Assembly: GCF_017968885.1 (NCBI RefSeq) | Contig: NZ_CP072913.1 | Span: forward strand, 2,526,001-2,590,000 | Origin: Pseudomonas sp. Tri1 | Lineage (GTDB): Bacteria > Pseudomonadota > Gammaproteobacteria > Pseudomonadales > Pseudomonadaceae | Length of the DNA: 64,000 bases | Direction of reading: 5' to 3' | Part shown: positions 33,813-42,768 of the stretch, piece by piece | Layout: the number at the start of each line of letters is the position of its first letter | Position numbering within the stretch: position 1 is the first letter of the stretch | Position numbers and translations under genes: made by a program | Notes under the pieces: model-generated | What the model was told of the DNA's origin: nothing | Database searches by the model: none | Seen by the model: the letters and a program-made list of their open reading frames with translations, nothing else

Positions 33813-34831
33813 GAACGGGCTCCTTGCACGCGCACCGTTGTGCCCCGTTGGAAGGACTCGATGCAAGCGCGGGCGATGGCCAGTGCCGCCCGGGCATCTT
33901 CACCGCTGGCCAAAGGTTTTTCGCCGCTGCGCACGCAACCGACAAAGTGGTTGAGCTCGGCCACATAGGCATCACGCAGTAAGTCGGTGTCCATGCGCTG
34001 GGTGTCGGCCTGGACCCCATTGGCCAGGTACCGCAGCAGGTCAGAGTCGTTGACGCTGCCCATGGTCAGCATGCCCGCGCTGCCGAACACTTCGCCCCGG
34101 ACATCGTAGCCATAGACCGCCTGGAAATTAGCCTCGGCCGTGGCGATGGCGCCATTGTCGAAACGGATCGTGACCACCGCCGTGTCGAGAAAACCTTTGT
34201 CCTTGTAGGCCGGTGCGATGAGCGCATCGGCCATCACAAAAACCTCAACCGCCTCGGCGCCCGGATTCAGGTAGCGCAGGGTATCGAAGTCATGGATCAG
34301 AGTTTCCAGGAAGATCACCCATTGCGGTGACGCGGCCGGGTTGTTCAACGCCGGGTCGCGGGTCAATGAGCGCAGCAGTTGTGGCGTACCGACCCGGCCG
34401 GCAGCCACGTCCAGATGAGCCGTGCGGAAGCTTCTGGCAAAGCGCCGGTTGAAGCCGACCTGGAGGGTCACCCGTGCATCGGCAGTGGCGGCGATGGCGC
34501 GGTCAGCTTCGTCCAGGGTGATAGCCATCGGTTTTTCACAGAACACGCCTTTGCCGGCCCGGGCCGCACTGATCACCAGCTCGGCATGGCTGCGTGCCGG
34601 GGCGGCAATCAGCACGGCGTCGATATCCGGGTCATCAAGCAATTGCTGTGGATCGGTATAGACCTTCTGCACGTCCAGTTCTGCCGCCAGGCGCGCGGCT
34701 TGGCCGGGGGTAGGGTCGGCAATGGCGGCGAGGCAGGCACCGGGGATGTGCCGGGCGGCGGTCAGGCCGTGAAAACTGCCCATGCGGCCGGCGCCGATGA
34801 GGCCAAGGCGAATGGTCTTGGATGTGCTCAT
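33809..34831 (-). CDS. Gfo/Idh/MocA-family oxidoreductase
   Basis: The 340-residue enzyme has the NAD(P)-binding GLIGAGRMGSFHG, the family motif EKPMAI with its catalytic-site Lys, and LIHDFDTLRYLNPG with the conserved acid and His. Such enzymes oxidise inositols and sugars, and inositol 2-dehydrogenase is a close type. The ATG at 34831 fits GGGAG at 8-nt spacing better than the ATG at 34837. It is the first gene of the operon, with a consensus sigma-54 promoter 67 bp upstream. Confidence 0.88.
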   Translation of the reverse strand: MSTSKTIRLGLIGAGRMGSFHGLTAARHIPGACLAAIADPTPGQAARLAAELDVQKVYTDPQQLLDDPDIDAVLIAAPARSHAELVISAARAGKGVFCEKPMAITLDEADRAIAATADARVTLQVGFNRRFARSFRTAHLDVAAGRVGTPQLLRSLTRDPALNNPAASPQWVIFLETLIHDFDTLRYLNPGAEAVEVFVMADALIAPAYKDKGFLDTAVVTIRFDNGAIATAEANFQAVYGYDVRGEVFGSAGMLTMGSVNDSDLLRYLANGVQADTQRMDTDLLRDAYVAELNHFVGCVRSGEKPLASGEDARAALAIARACIESFQRGTTVRVQGARS

Positions 34832-34897
34832 AAACATGACTCCCTTTATTGTTTTTACGACTCGGCGGTAAGAATGTCCTCGTCTGGGTAGGTAGGG

Positions 34898-34913
34898 AGC
34901 AAGCGCTGTGCCA
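34898..34913 (-). promoter_or_regulatory. Sigma-54 (-24/-12) promoter
   Basis: The minus strand reads TGGCACAGCGCTTGCT, an exact fit to the consensus TGGCACR-N4-TTGCW. It points at the Gfo/Idh/MocA gene; transcription should start near 34888. The divergent neighbouring gene encodes a sigma-54 activator, which supports function. Confidence 0.85.
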
Positions 34914-34960
34914 ATATTTAACTAATTGATATTTAAAAGTTTTTATTTCGCGTGGCGCGA

Positions 34961-35016
34961 ACATGTGTTCATTTTAATTACATGTCTATACTGACATGTC
35001 AAAAATATAAACATGT
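34961..35016. promoter_or_regulatory. Upstream activator array of four ACATGT palindromes
   Basis: ACATGT occurs at 34961, 34980, 34994 and 35011, and the third lies in a 10-bp palindrome TGACATGTCA (34992-35001). The array begins about 48 bp upstream of the sigma-54 promoter and ends 12 bp before the activator's own start codon. It probably binds the Fis-type DNA-binding domain of that activator and could also allow autoregulation. Confidence 0.65.
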
Positions 35017-35028
35017 GGTCGAATAATA

Positions 35029-37020
35029 ATGAATGAGCAACCGGCGGCATTGAGCGAAGAAGACCGCGATTACCTCACCACGCTCGGCCCTGCGTCGTTG
35101 AACGAAGGGCCAAGCACCGTGCTGGATGAGGCTTGGCGAGCGTGCTTGCAGGGGGCTATCGATCGCCCTGTCGGAGTCAGGCGGGTGATTTGGCAGTCCT
35201 GGTTGCGCAGCGTCAATGCCGGCCTCGATCCGGAAGATGGCGAATACCGTTTTGTCGCTCCCGCCGACCTGACCGAGACACTGACCGCCAACCGGGTGCT
35301 GATCGCCGCTGCGGCGCAAGTCATGCGCGGATTGCTCGCCTATAACCCCCGGGGCCATATCAACCTGACCGATGCCGAAGGCACGACTTTGCATTTCTGT
35401 GGCCTGGATCTCACACCCATAGGCAGTCGACTGCTGGAGTCGGTACAAGGCACCAATTGCACCGGGCTGGCGATTGTCGAAGACCGTTTGGTCTATGTGC
35501 TGGCCGAGGAGAACTTCGGGGTTGGCCTGCGCCAACGCCGCATGCATTGCACCGCCGCGCCAATCCGCGATGCCCAGGGCCGGACGCTGGGTATGTTGAC
35601 CCTGACGGCGGAGCCAGGCTGGTTTCATTTCCATACGCTGGGCACTGTCCAGGCCGCGGCCGAGGCGGTCTCAAGGCAGATGGCGTTGCAAGCCTTGCTG
35701 CAAGAGCAGCAAACAGTCCTCGAGGTGCTCAACGAGGGCTTGGTGGTATTGGATGAACAGGGCTGCATCAAGGCGCTCAACCATTACGCCCGACAATTGT
35801 TCCGCGTGGGCCATGACCTGCTCGGCAAGCCGTTCAAGAGCCTGGGGCAGAGCGAATTGACCGAGGCCGTCCTGCTTGCCAGCGGGGAGGGCGTGCGGGA
35901 CCTGGATTGCACCTTTGAACTGCACGACCGCAGCCATCTGGCGTGCCTGGTGTCGGTCTGCCCGCTGGAGCAGGGCGGGCGGATTGTGTCGTTGCGCGAG
36001 AACCGCCGCATCCGGGAAATCACCCGGCGGATCATTGGCACCCAGGCCAGCTACACCTTCGAAACCATCCAGGGCCGCTCACAGGCGATTCAGGATGCAA
36101 TGCACCTGGCCCGGATTGCCAGTCGCAGTGATTCGACCACGCTGATCCTCGGCGAGAGCGGCACGGGCAAGGAACTGTTCGCCCAGGCCATCCACAATGC
36201 CAGCGACCGTTGTGGTGGTCCTTTTGTAGCGGTCAATTGCGGGGCCATTCCCCGTGATCTGGTACAGAGCGAACTGTTCGGTCATGTCGAAGGCGCTTTC
36301 ACCGGATCGGCTCGCGGTGGCTCGGCAGGCAAGTTCGAATTGGCCGATGGCGGGACGATCTTCCTCGACGAAATCGGTGATATGTCTTTCGATGCACAGG
36401 TCAGCTTGCTGCGTGTCCTGCAGGAGGGCGAGGTGACACGAGTGGGGGCGAAGAAATCGCTGCGGGTCAACGTTCGTATCATCGCCGCCACTCACCGCAA
36501 TCTGAGTCAGGCGGTGGCCGAGGGGGCCTTTCGTGAGGATCTTTACTACCGACTCAACGTGCTGAACCTGACGGTGCCGCCCCTGCGGATGCGTCGCGAG
36601 GACGTGCCATTGCTGGCGCGGCATTTTCTCGCACGTTGTGCCCGGTCGCTCCGTAAGACCATGCATGACCTTTCCCCGGCGGCGTTGGATATCCTTAGCG
36701 CTTATCACTGGCCGGGTAACGTTCGCGAGCTGGAAAACGTCATTGAGCGGGCGACCAACCTGGCGATGAGCGAACTGATCCAACCGAACGATCTTGCGCT
36801 GGAGATCAGGCAACGAGGGCGACCCTCGACGTGGGGAAGTACCCCTGAGCCTCGGATGGCCCCCGACCTCGGCACCCATGAAATGAATGCAATCATCGCC
36901 GCCCTCACCGAAACCCGCGGAAACATCCGTCTGGCAGCTCAGCGGTTGAATGTGTCGCGTGGCGGGCTGTACAACAAAATGAGTCGGTTTGGACTCAAGA
37001 TTGATGCGTTCCGTGCTTAG
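35029..37020 (+). CDS. Sigma-54-dependent activator, AcoR-like
   Basis: The 663-residue regulator has an N-terminal AcoR-type GAF region (about 30-215, with [17 protein letters not shown] and [20 protein letters not shown]), a PAS-like segment (about 230-330), an AAA+ domain (about 345-580) and a C-terminal Fis helix-turn-helix (about 620-660, [21 protein letters not shown]). Walker A is GESGTGKE, Walker [12 protein letters not shown]. The sigma-contact loop reads GAFTGS instead of the usual GAFTGA. It is divergent from the dehydrogenase operon, which carries a sigma-54 promoter, and is its likely activator. Confidence 0.92.
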   Translation: MNEQPAALSEEDRDYLTTLGPASLNEGPSTVLDEAWRACLQGAIDRPVGVRRVIWQSWLRSVNAGLDPEDGEYRFVAPADLTETLTANRVLIAAAAQVMRGLLAYNPRGHINLTDAEGTTLHFCGLDLTPIGSRLLESVQGTNCTGLAIVEDRLVYVLAEENFGVGLRQRRMHCTAAPIRDAQGRTLGMLTLTAEPGWFHFHTLGTVQAAAEAVSRQMALQALLQEQQTVLEVLNEGLVVLDEQGCIKALNHYARQLFRVGHDLLGKPFKSLGQSELTEAVLLASGEGVRDLDCTFELHDRSHLACLVSVCPLEQGGRIVSLRENRRIREITRRIIGTQASYTFETIQGRSQAIQDAMHLARIASRSDSTTLILGESGTGKELFAQAIHNASDRCGGPFVAVNCGAIPRDLVQSELFGHVEGAFTGSARGGSAGKFELADGGTIFLDEIGDMSFDAQVSLLRVLQEGEVTRVGAKKSLRVNVRIIAATHRNLSQAVAEGAFREDLYYRLNVLNLTVPPLRMRREDVPLLARHFLARCARSLRKTMHDLSPAALDILSAYHWPGNVRELENVIERATNLAMSELIQPNDLALEIRQRGRPSTWGSTPEPRMAPDLGTHEMNAIIAALTETRGNIRLAAQRLNVSRGGLYNKMSRFGLKIDAFRA

Positions 37021-37029
37021 CAGGAGGCC

Positions 37030-38007
37030 TCACGGCCTCCAGATTTCGACATCCTGGGCATTTACCGCGTTGGGTAGCAAACCTGCGGCAAAAAAGGCGT
37101 TGGCAATTTTCTGCTGTTCGCTCAACTGATCGGCTGTCACCGGCTGTACCTGATAACTGCGATGGGTGTTGGCGGCCTCGACTGTCTCCACGTCGAGGTT
37201 GCCCCACAACGGCCCCAGGACCTGGGCCGCGTCTCGAGGATGGTTCTTGACCCAGGTCCCGGCTTCCTGCAGTTGCTCGTAAACGAGTTTGAGCACCTCA
37301 GGATGTGCTTTTGCGTAAGCAGTGCCGGTCAGGTAGTAGCGCTTGTAGCTGGCCAGGCCGCTGCCGTCGGCCAGGGTCCGCGTTGGCAGTTGACGCTGCA
37401 CGCCGCTGAGGAAGGGTTCCCAGGTGACCCAGGCGTCAACCTTCTGATTTTCGAACGCCGCCCGGCCATCGGCGGGGGACAGGTACGCCGGTTGTATATC
37501 GGAGAACTTCAGGCCGGCCTTGTCCAGGGCCGCGATCAGCAAATAATGGGCGCCGGCCGCCTTGGTGACGGCGACTTTCTTGCCTTTCAAGTCCGCCAAC
37601 TGCCGCAACGGCGAATCCTGGCGCACGACGATGGCTTGGGCTGAAGGTGAGGGGGCTTCTTGGGCAAAGTAAGTCAGCCTGGCCTGGGCGGCCTGGGCAA
37701 AGATCGGCACGGTATCGGCCACATCGGCGCTGACATCGACATTGCCGACATTCAACGCCTCCAGCAGTGGCAGGCCACTGGGGAACTCGTGCCAGCTCAC
37801 GTCGATATTCGCCTCGGCGAGGGCTTTGTCCAGCTTGCCTTGGGTTTTCAGCAGCGTGATCAGGGTCGATGATTTCTGATAGCCGATACGCAGGGTTTCT
37901 CGTGCCTGGGCCGGCAGGGCGAGAGTCGACAAGACCAGCACCGCGACCAGGCTTGCCAGGGCCGGGCGGCGCAATAACGCCCCAGAATGCTTGATGAGTT
38001 TTGACAT
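37030..38007 (-). CDS. Aliphatic-sulfonate-type ABC substrate-binding protein, SsuA-like
   Basis: The 325-residue protein has a signal peptide ending near LPAQA-RE and the SsuA features LRIGYQKSSTLITLLKTQGKLDKAL, HEFPSGLPLLEALNVGNVDV, VADTVPIFAQAA and a WVTWEPFLSGV segment. It binds a sulfonate or sulfate ester in the periplasm. It follows a TonB-dependent receptor gene after 110 bp, an AT-rich gap that may hold its own promoter. No permease is encoded nearby; the translocator at 56930-58628 is the best partner. It converges with the sigma-54 activator gene. Confidence 0.88.
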   Translation of the reverse strand: MSKLIKHSGALLRRPALASLVAVLVLSTLALPAQARETLRIGYQKSSTLITLLKTQGKLDKALAEANIDVSWHEFPSGLPLLEALNVGNVDVSADVADTVPIFAQAAQARLTYFAQEAPSPSAQAIVVRQDSPLRQLADLKGKKVAVTKAAGAHYLLIAALDKAGLKFSDIQPAYLSPADGRAAFENQKVDAWVTWEPFLSGVQRQLPTRTLADGSGLASYKRYYLTGTAYAKAHPEVLKLVYEQLQEAGTWVKNHPRDAAQVLGPLWGNLDVETVEAANTHRSYQVQPVTADQLSEQQKIANAFFAAGLLPNAVNAQDVEIWRP

Positions 38008-38117
38008 GGCGTGCTCGATATTGGCTAAGGAATGGGTAAACGCTTGACGAAGCTTATTGTTCTAAAAATCAATTTATAAATACTTTTTGAGTATTAGCTT
38101 AGGCGGCTTTGCCGGGA

Positions 38118-40601
38118 TCAAAACGCGTATTGCAGACGGGTGTAGTAGTAACCGCCGGTGAACCCGAAGGGCGAATAACTGCCCCAGTTATCGCCGAACG
38201 AAGAGTTGCTGACACCGATATGGTCAGGGTATTTGTCGAACAGGTTCTGCGCGCCGACGGCCACGGTCAGTTGTTTGTTGATCGCATAAGCCACGTCGAG
38301 GTCGGTGATCCATTTGGCCGAATACTTACGATCCAGGCTTGGATCGCTCGAGCTGTTGACCTCGGTGTAGGTGCCATAACGGGTCAGGCGCAGGTTGACG
38401 TCGAAGTCGTTGATCGCCCAGTCGGCAGAGAAAATCATCTTGCTGCTGGGGGAGGTCTTGGTAATCAGCGCTCGGGACTGGCGGCCGAGCAACTGGAAGT
38501 CGCCCAGGGCGCTCAACTGCGAAGGGGTGTCGTTGACGCTGAGGATTTTCGTGTGGTTGTAGTTCAGCGCCGCGGTCCATCTCACTGAGCCATAACGGTC
38601 CAGGTTCTGCCGATAATTACCCACCACATCGACCCCGGACGTGCGGGTGTTGGCGCCGTTGGTGAAGTACTGCGCGCCGGCGGTGGCTGGCACGCCAATG
38701 CTGTCGAGCAGGGCGGCGACGCCCGGTCCCTGAAAACGCTCGCTGAGCACCAGGCGGTCGCGCAGGTTGATGACGTAGCCGTCCACGGTCAGGCTCAGGT
38801 CTTCGCTGGGTGTCAGGGCGAAACCGAGGCTGAAGTTGGTCGAGCGTTCGGGTTTCAACGACTCAGCCCCGAGCGCCTGGGCGCCGGCCGAATCCACCGG
38901 CAGAATCACGTAGTTGTACGACTGATAGACCCCATTGATGGTGTCGAACCCGGTCGAGCGCGCGGTGAAAATCTGATTGGCCAGTGACGGTGCGCGAAAG
39001 CCGTTACTGATGGTGCCGCGTATCGAGAACATCGGGTTGAATTCGTAGCGGGTGCTGAGCTTGCCACTGCGGGTGCCGCCAACGCCTTCGTTGTAATGCT
39101 CGTAGCGTGCGGCAACGCCGAGGTACCACTGCTCGACGGGGTAAAAGCCCAGGTCGATGTAGCTGGCAACGCTGTTGCGGCTGACTTTCTGCGCGTCTTC
39201 GGGGGTAATGCCATTGGTGACCTGGGCTCCGGGATCGGGGCGTTCGCCGGCCCGTGGATGGCCGACCGGGAACACATAGCCGCCATCGATGTAGGAGGCC
39301 TCGGAGCCAGCGCGGGTCTCGTAGCTTTCACGTCGGTGCTCGAAACCGAAGGCCACGTCCAGGGGTTTAGCCAGGCCGATTTCGTAGCTGTTTTTCAGGT
39401 CGAGGTTGCTGGTCAACTGATCGGCGATGTAGATGCCGGAGGTGAACTTGTTCGGCGTGTTTTCCCCCAGCGACGGGTTCTGGTTGTTGTAGGTGCGTTG
39501 CTTGGCGTAGTTGCGCCCGTACGTGCTGCTCAGGTCCCACGCCCAGCCGCCGAGGTCCTCGCCCTTGGCGCCGAATGCCGATTGGAAGTCGGTTTCGTTG
39601 ACCAGCCAATAGGGGCTGTAGCCGTCGGGGTAGCCGTTGGGTCCGGTGGTAATCGTGTTACGGCCATTGGGCAGGCGGAAATTCTGCCCGTCGTTGTTCT
39701 CCCGGGTCGCCAATGTGGAGAACGAGTAGAGCGTGACGGCGTCGTTCAGCGGCAGATCGAGGTTGTAGCCGACATCGGCCAGTTGGCTGCGCGGCAGCCC
39801 GTAGCCTTTGTACGTGTGATGGCTGGCATCGGCCTCACGCGGGTCGGGCGAGCCGTCGGCCTGCGGGTAGTAATGGGAGGTGTAGCCGTTGCTGCCGGCC
39901 TTGTTGTCACGCTCTTGATAGCGGGTGTCGAATGAGACATTGAGCACCCCGGCTTCACCGATCTGGAAACCATAATTGAGCGCCTCCTGGGCAGTCCCGC
40001 GTTTACCGTCGTAGCCCTGGCCGAGGGTGGTGTCGGAGCTGCCTCCCGTGGTCTGCTTGAGGATGATATTGATCACCCCGGAAATGGCGTCCGAGCCGTA
40101 CTGCGCCGCCGCGCCGTCGCGCAACACCTCGATGTGATCGATGGACGCCACCGGGATCAGGTCGAGGTCGCTGGGGGCTGCGCCGCTATTGATGCCGTTG
40201 ATGTTCAACGTGGCGCTGGTGTGTCGGCGCTTGCCGTTGACCAGCACCAGCACATGGGACGCGGTCAGCCCGCGCAGGGTGGCCGAGCGCACCACGCCGC
40301 TGGCATCCCAGCCGGCGCGGTCGGGCAGGTTGAAGGACGGGATGAACTTACTCAGCGCCTCCAGCAGGCTGGGTTTGCCCACGGCGCGCAATTGTTCCCC
40401 CGTCACCACATCGATGGGCGTCGGGCTGGTGGTTACCGTGCGCTCGGTGGCACCACGGTTACCGGTGACCACCACGGTGTCGAGGGTCGGCGAGCCGTTT
40501 TCGGCGGCCTCAAGGTTGAATGAAGCGAGGCCGCAGGCAATCGACAGCGGCAGCAGTAACGGACGATAGGGCGTGGCACGGCGCGTTTGGCAGTTGAACA
40601 T
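38118..40601 (-). CDS. TonB-dependent outer-membrane receptor (ITTG-type plug)
   Basis: The 827-residue protein has a signal sequence, a TonB-box-like LDTVVVTGNRG, a plug domain (LLEALSKFIPSFNLPDRAG, GLTASHVLVLVNGKRRH, IDHIEVLRDGAAAQYGSDAISGVINIIL) and a 22-stranded-barrel-type region ending in YYYTRLQYAF with the C-terminal Phe needed for insertion. It would bring a scarce ligand across the outer membrane. It is 36 bp after the exported RidA gene in a four-gene unit with an amine oxidase and a second receptor. The ligand is unknown; the neighbourhood suggests an organosulfur amine or amino-acid derivative. Confidence 0.9.
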   Translation of the reverse strand: MFNCQTRRATPYRPLLLPLSIACGLASFNLEAAENGSPTLDTVVVTGNRGATERTVTTSPTPIDVVTGEQLRAVGKPSLLEALSKFIPSFNLPDRAGWDASGVVRSATLRGLTASHVLVLVNGKRRHTSATLNINGINSGAAPSDLDLIPVASIDHIEVLRDGAAAQYGSDAISGVINIILKQTTGGSSDTTLGQGYDGKRGTAQEALNYGFQIGEAGVLNVSFDTRYQERDNKAGSNGYTSHYYPQADGSPDPREADASHHTYKGYGLPRSQLADVGYNLDLPLNDAVTLYSFSTLATRENNDGQNFRLPNGRNTITTGPNGYPDGYSPYWLVNETDFQSAFGAKGEDLGGWAWDLSSTYGRNYAKQRTYNNQNPSLGENTPNKFTSGIYIADQLTSNLDLKNSYEIGLAKPLDVAFGFEHRRESYETRAGSEASYIDGGYVFPVGHPRAGERPDPGAQVTNGITPEDAQKVSRNSVASYIDLGFYPVEQWYLGVAARYEHYNEGVGGTRSGKLSTRYEFNPMFSIRGTISNGFRAPSLANQIFTARSTGFDTINGVYQSYNYVILPVDSAGAQALGAESLKPERSTNFSLGFALTPSEDLSLTVDGYVINLRDRLVLSERFQGPGVAALLDSIGVPATAGAQYFTNGANTRTSGVDVVGNYRQNLDRYGSVRWTAALNYNHTKILSVNDTPSQLSALGDFQLLGRQSRALITKTSPSSKMIFSADWAINDFDVNLRLTRYGTYTEVNSSSDPSLDRKYSAKWITDLDVAYAINKQLTVAVGAQNLFDKYPDHIGVSNSSFGDNWGSYSPFGFTGGYYYTRLQYAF

Positions 40602-40637
40602 AAGCTTGAAGCTCCTGAATGTCGGCTGAGGTCCGTG

Positions 40638-41135
40638 TCACTTCTTGCGAGCGGCGACGGCTTCGATTTCCACCAGGCCACCGGGTAGCGGCAAGGCGAC
40701 CACCTGGACGGCGGTGCGCGCGGGTTTGTTTGGCTGTTCGACGCTGCCGAAGAACGGCGTATAGCCTTCCTGTAGCCCGGCGAAATCGAGCTTGCCGCCC
40801 TTGGCTGGATCGCCCACCAGGAACACCCGCAGTTGCACCACATCCCCCAGGTCCAGGCCCTGGCTTTGCAGTACGCCCTTGAGTTTGTTGAGGATCGAGG
40901 TGGTCTGGATCGCGGTATCGCCGTAGGCGGCAAAAGAGTCTTTCGGCGCTTTCGGGTCGTGCAGGTCAGCGAGCAGGCCGCTGACGAACAGCAAGTCAGT
41001 TTGTGCGGGCACCGACACTGCCAGGGAGATTGGAAAATTGGAGTTAGGCAGGGCGATACGCTTGATCTCGTCGGCGTGGCTGGTGACGGCGGTGGCAGTC
41101 ATGAGAAGTCCTGTGAGCAAGGTCATGGTTTTCAT
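40638..41135 (-). CDS. Exported RidA/YjgF-family protein
   Basis: The 165-residue product carries a Sec signal peptide (about 1-21, ending TSHA-DE) before a RidA fold. The catalytic Arg is kept (KPARTAV, Arg140), as is the VEIEAVA strand. RidA proteins hydrolyse reactive imines or enamines formed by amino-acid oxidation, normally in the cytosol. Here export puts it next to the Tat-exported amine oxidase encoded 24 bp upstream, whose product would be an imine. AAAGGAC precedes the ATG. Confidence 0.87.
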   Translation of the reverse strand: MKTMTLLTGLLMTATAVTSHADEIKRIALPNSNFPISLAVSVPAQTDLLFVSGLLADLHDPKAPKDSFAAYGDTAIQTTSILNKLKGVLQSQGLDLGDVVQLRVFLVGDPAKGGKLDFAGLQEGYTPFFGSVEQPNKPARTAVQVVALPLPGGLVEIEAVAARKK

Positions 41136-41159
41136 CGGTCAGTCCTTTATCGAAATGAA

Positions 41160-42734
41160 TCAGGCGGCTACGCCCGGTTGCTGGCGCTCGGCATGGCGGC
41201 CGATCAGAGAGACGATGCGCCGCGCTGAATCAGCGGCGGTGTTCTGCCAGATACCGACACCGCCGTGGGCGAGGGCATCGCTGGCCAGGTAGGTGCGGCC
41301 CTGGGGTTGATTGAGGATCTGGTAGGCCTGTTCGCCGACCTCATCGTTGACGATCCACGGGCCTTTGCTGAACGGCACCTTGGACCAGTTGATAGCCACC
41401 GGTTTCTGCAGTTTGGCGCTGTGGCCGGGATGCAGCAGTTCGACGGCTTGTCGGGAAGAGGCGAACTGTTCGGCGAGGGGCTTCCTGGCGAAGGACTGGG
41501 CGGCTTCGCTGGTGTTGTAGGCCGCGACCAGGATGCCCTGATCACTGTTCAGGCGATCGCTGGGATACCACAGCCCCTTGACCTCATGATCCAGGTAAGA
41601 CAGCCCGCCGAAGATGTTGAAGTCGGTCTCCCAGAATCGCGGCGACTGCCAGGCCACTTTGTTCGCCTGGTCGCTTTGCGCGCTGAGGATCGCTTGCTTG
41701 AAGGGCGTGCTGAAGTTGCTCGGCAGCCTGGCCAGCAGTGGCAGGGGCACGGTGACGATGGCGTAGTCGGCGCTCAGGGTCTGAGTCTTGCCGGTCTGGC
41801 GATCCCGATAGGTGATGCGGCTGCCAAGCTCTGCGGTCTGGATGTCGCTGACTTCGGCATGGAACCGAATCGCGTCCTTGAGCTTCTCGTAAAACGCGAA
41901 AGGAATCCGATCCATGCCGCCGACCGGCTGGAACATGGTCGAGGAAAACTCGGGGATTTCATCGAACACCAATGCTCCCCAGAGCTTGGGGTTGAGCAGT
42001 GTCTGCAATTCCAGCGGTGTGCGGGTAAGGCCGGTTTGATCGCCTGCACCGGGGATGCGGGTATAGCCCGAGCGCACCGACCCCTTGTATTTGAAGTCGG
42101 TGTTGAGGTCGCCATAGACCTTCAGGAAGTTCAGCAGCGCCTGGCGGTCGTCGGCACTCAGGTCCTGGTCCAGGGCCTTGCGGCTGACGGTGCGCGCCAG
42201 CAGTTCGGACAATTGTCCTCGAGTGTCGTTGACTGCCTGGCGCAGCTGGAACGCCGGCTGTCGGGCGTCCGGCAAGGCCAGCGCATTACGGCTGCTGTTG
42301 ACCAGCACTTGCAGTTCGACGCCCAGTTCGCGGCAGTAGCCGAGGATCGTCTGGTGATGGCTGGGGATGCGCGCCGGGCCGGCGTTGAAAAACTGCCCGT
42401 CATCGAATTCCACGGTCTGGCTGATGCCGTCGTCGAAATCGACCTTGGTGCCACGCCGCAAGGTCCAGTTGCGTCCGCCAACCCGTTCACGGGCTTCGAG
42501 AATCGTCACGGTGAAGCCGGCCTTGCGCAGTTCGTAGGCGCTGACCAGGCCGGAAATGCCGGCACCGACCACCACCACGTGTTTGCCCTTGCCACTGTTG
42601 CCCAGCTGTAGCGGGGTGAAACTCGCGGCCACGGCCTGAGGTGTCAGGCCTAGCGCACCGAGGGCGCCGAGGGCGGCGGAATAACCACCGACGGCGGCAA
42701 TGCGGGAAATCATTTGCCTGCGAGTGAAAGCCAT
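41160..42734 (-). CDS. Flavin amine/L-amino-acid oxidase with Tat signal
   Basis: The 524-residue flavoenzyme starts with a twin-arginine leader (MAFTRRQMISRIAAVGG) and then the FAD-binding VVVVGAGISGLVSAYELRKAG and EARERVGGR. The C-terminal flavin region includes TYLASDALAHGGVGIWQNTAADSARRIV. Such enzymes oxidise amines or L-amino acids to imines with hydrogen peroxide release, here in the periplasm after folded export. AAGGAGC precedes the start. The gene lies between two TonB-dependent receptors and an exported RidA. Confidence 0.88.
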   Translation of the reverse strand: MAFTRRQMISRIAAVGGYSAALGALGALGLTPQAVAASFTPLQLGNSGKGKHVVVVGAGISGLVSAYELRKAGFTVTILEARERVGGRNWTLRRGTKVDFDDGISQTVEFDDGQFFNAGPARIPSHHQTILGYCRELGVELQVLVNSSRNALALPDARQPAFQLRQAVNDTRGQLSELLARTVSRKALDQDLSADDRQALLNFLKVYGDLNTDFKYKGSVRSGYTRIPGAGDQTGLTRTPLELQTLLNPKLWGALVFDEIPEFSSTMFQPVGGMDRIPFAFYEKLKDAIRFHAEVSDIQTAELGSRITYRDRQTGKTQTLSADYAIVTVPLPLLARLPSNFSTPFKQAILSAQSDQANKVAWQSPRFWETDFNIFGGLSYLDHEVKGLWYPSDRLNSDQGILVAAYNTSEAAQSFARKPLAEQFASSRQAVELLHPGHSAKLQKPVAINWSKVPFSKGPWIVNDEVGEQAYQILNQPQGRTYLASDALAHGGVGIWQNTAADSARRIVSLIGRHAERQQPGVAA

Positions 42735-42768
42735 GAAGTGCTCCTTGGCATGGTTGCCGATCAGGGGG

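Noticed and set aside
41265-42611. A 448-codon open frame opposite the amine oxidase
   Set aside because: It mirrors the oxidase codons, lacks a ribosome site and has no family features.
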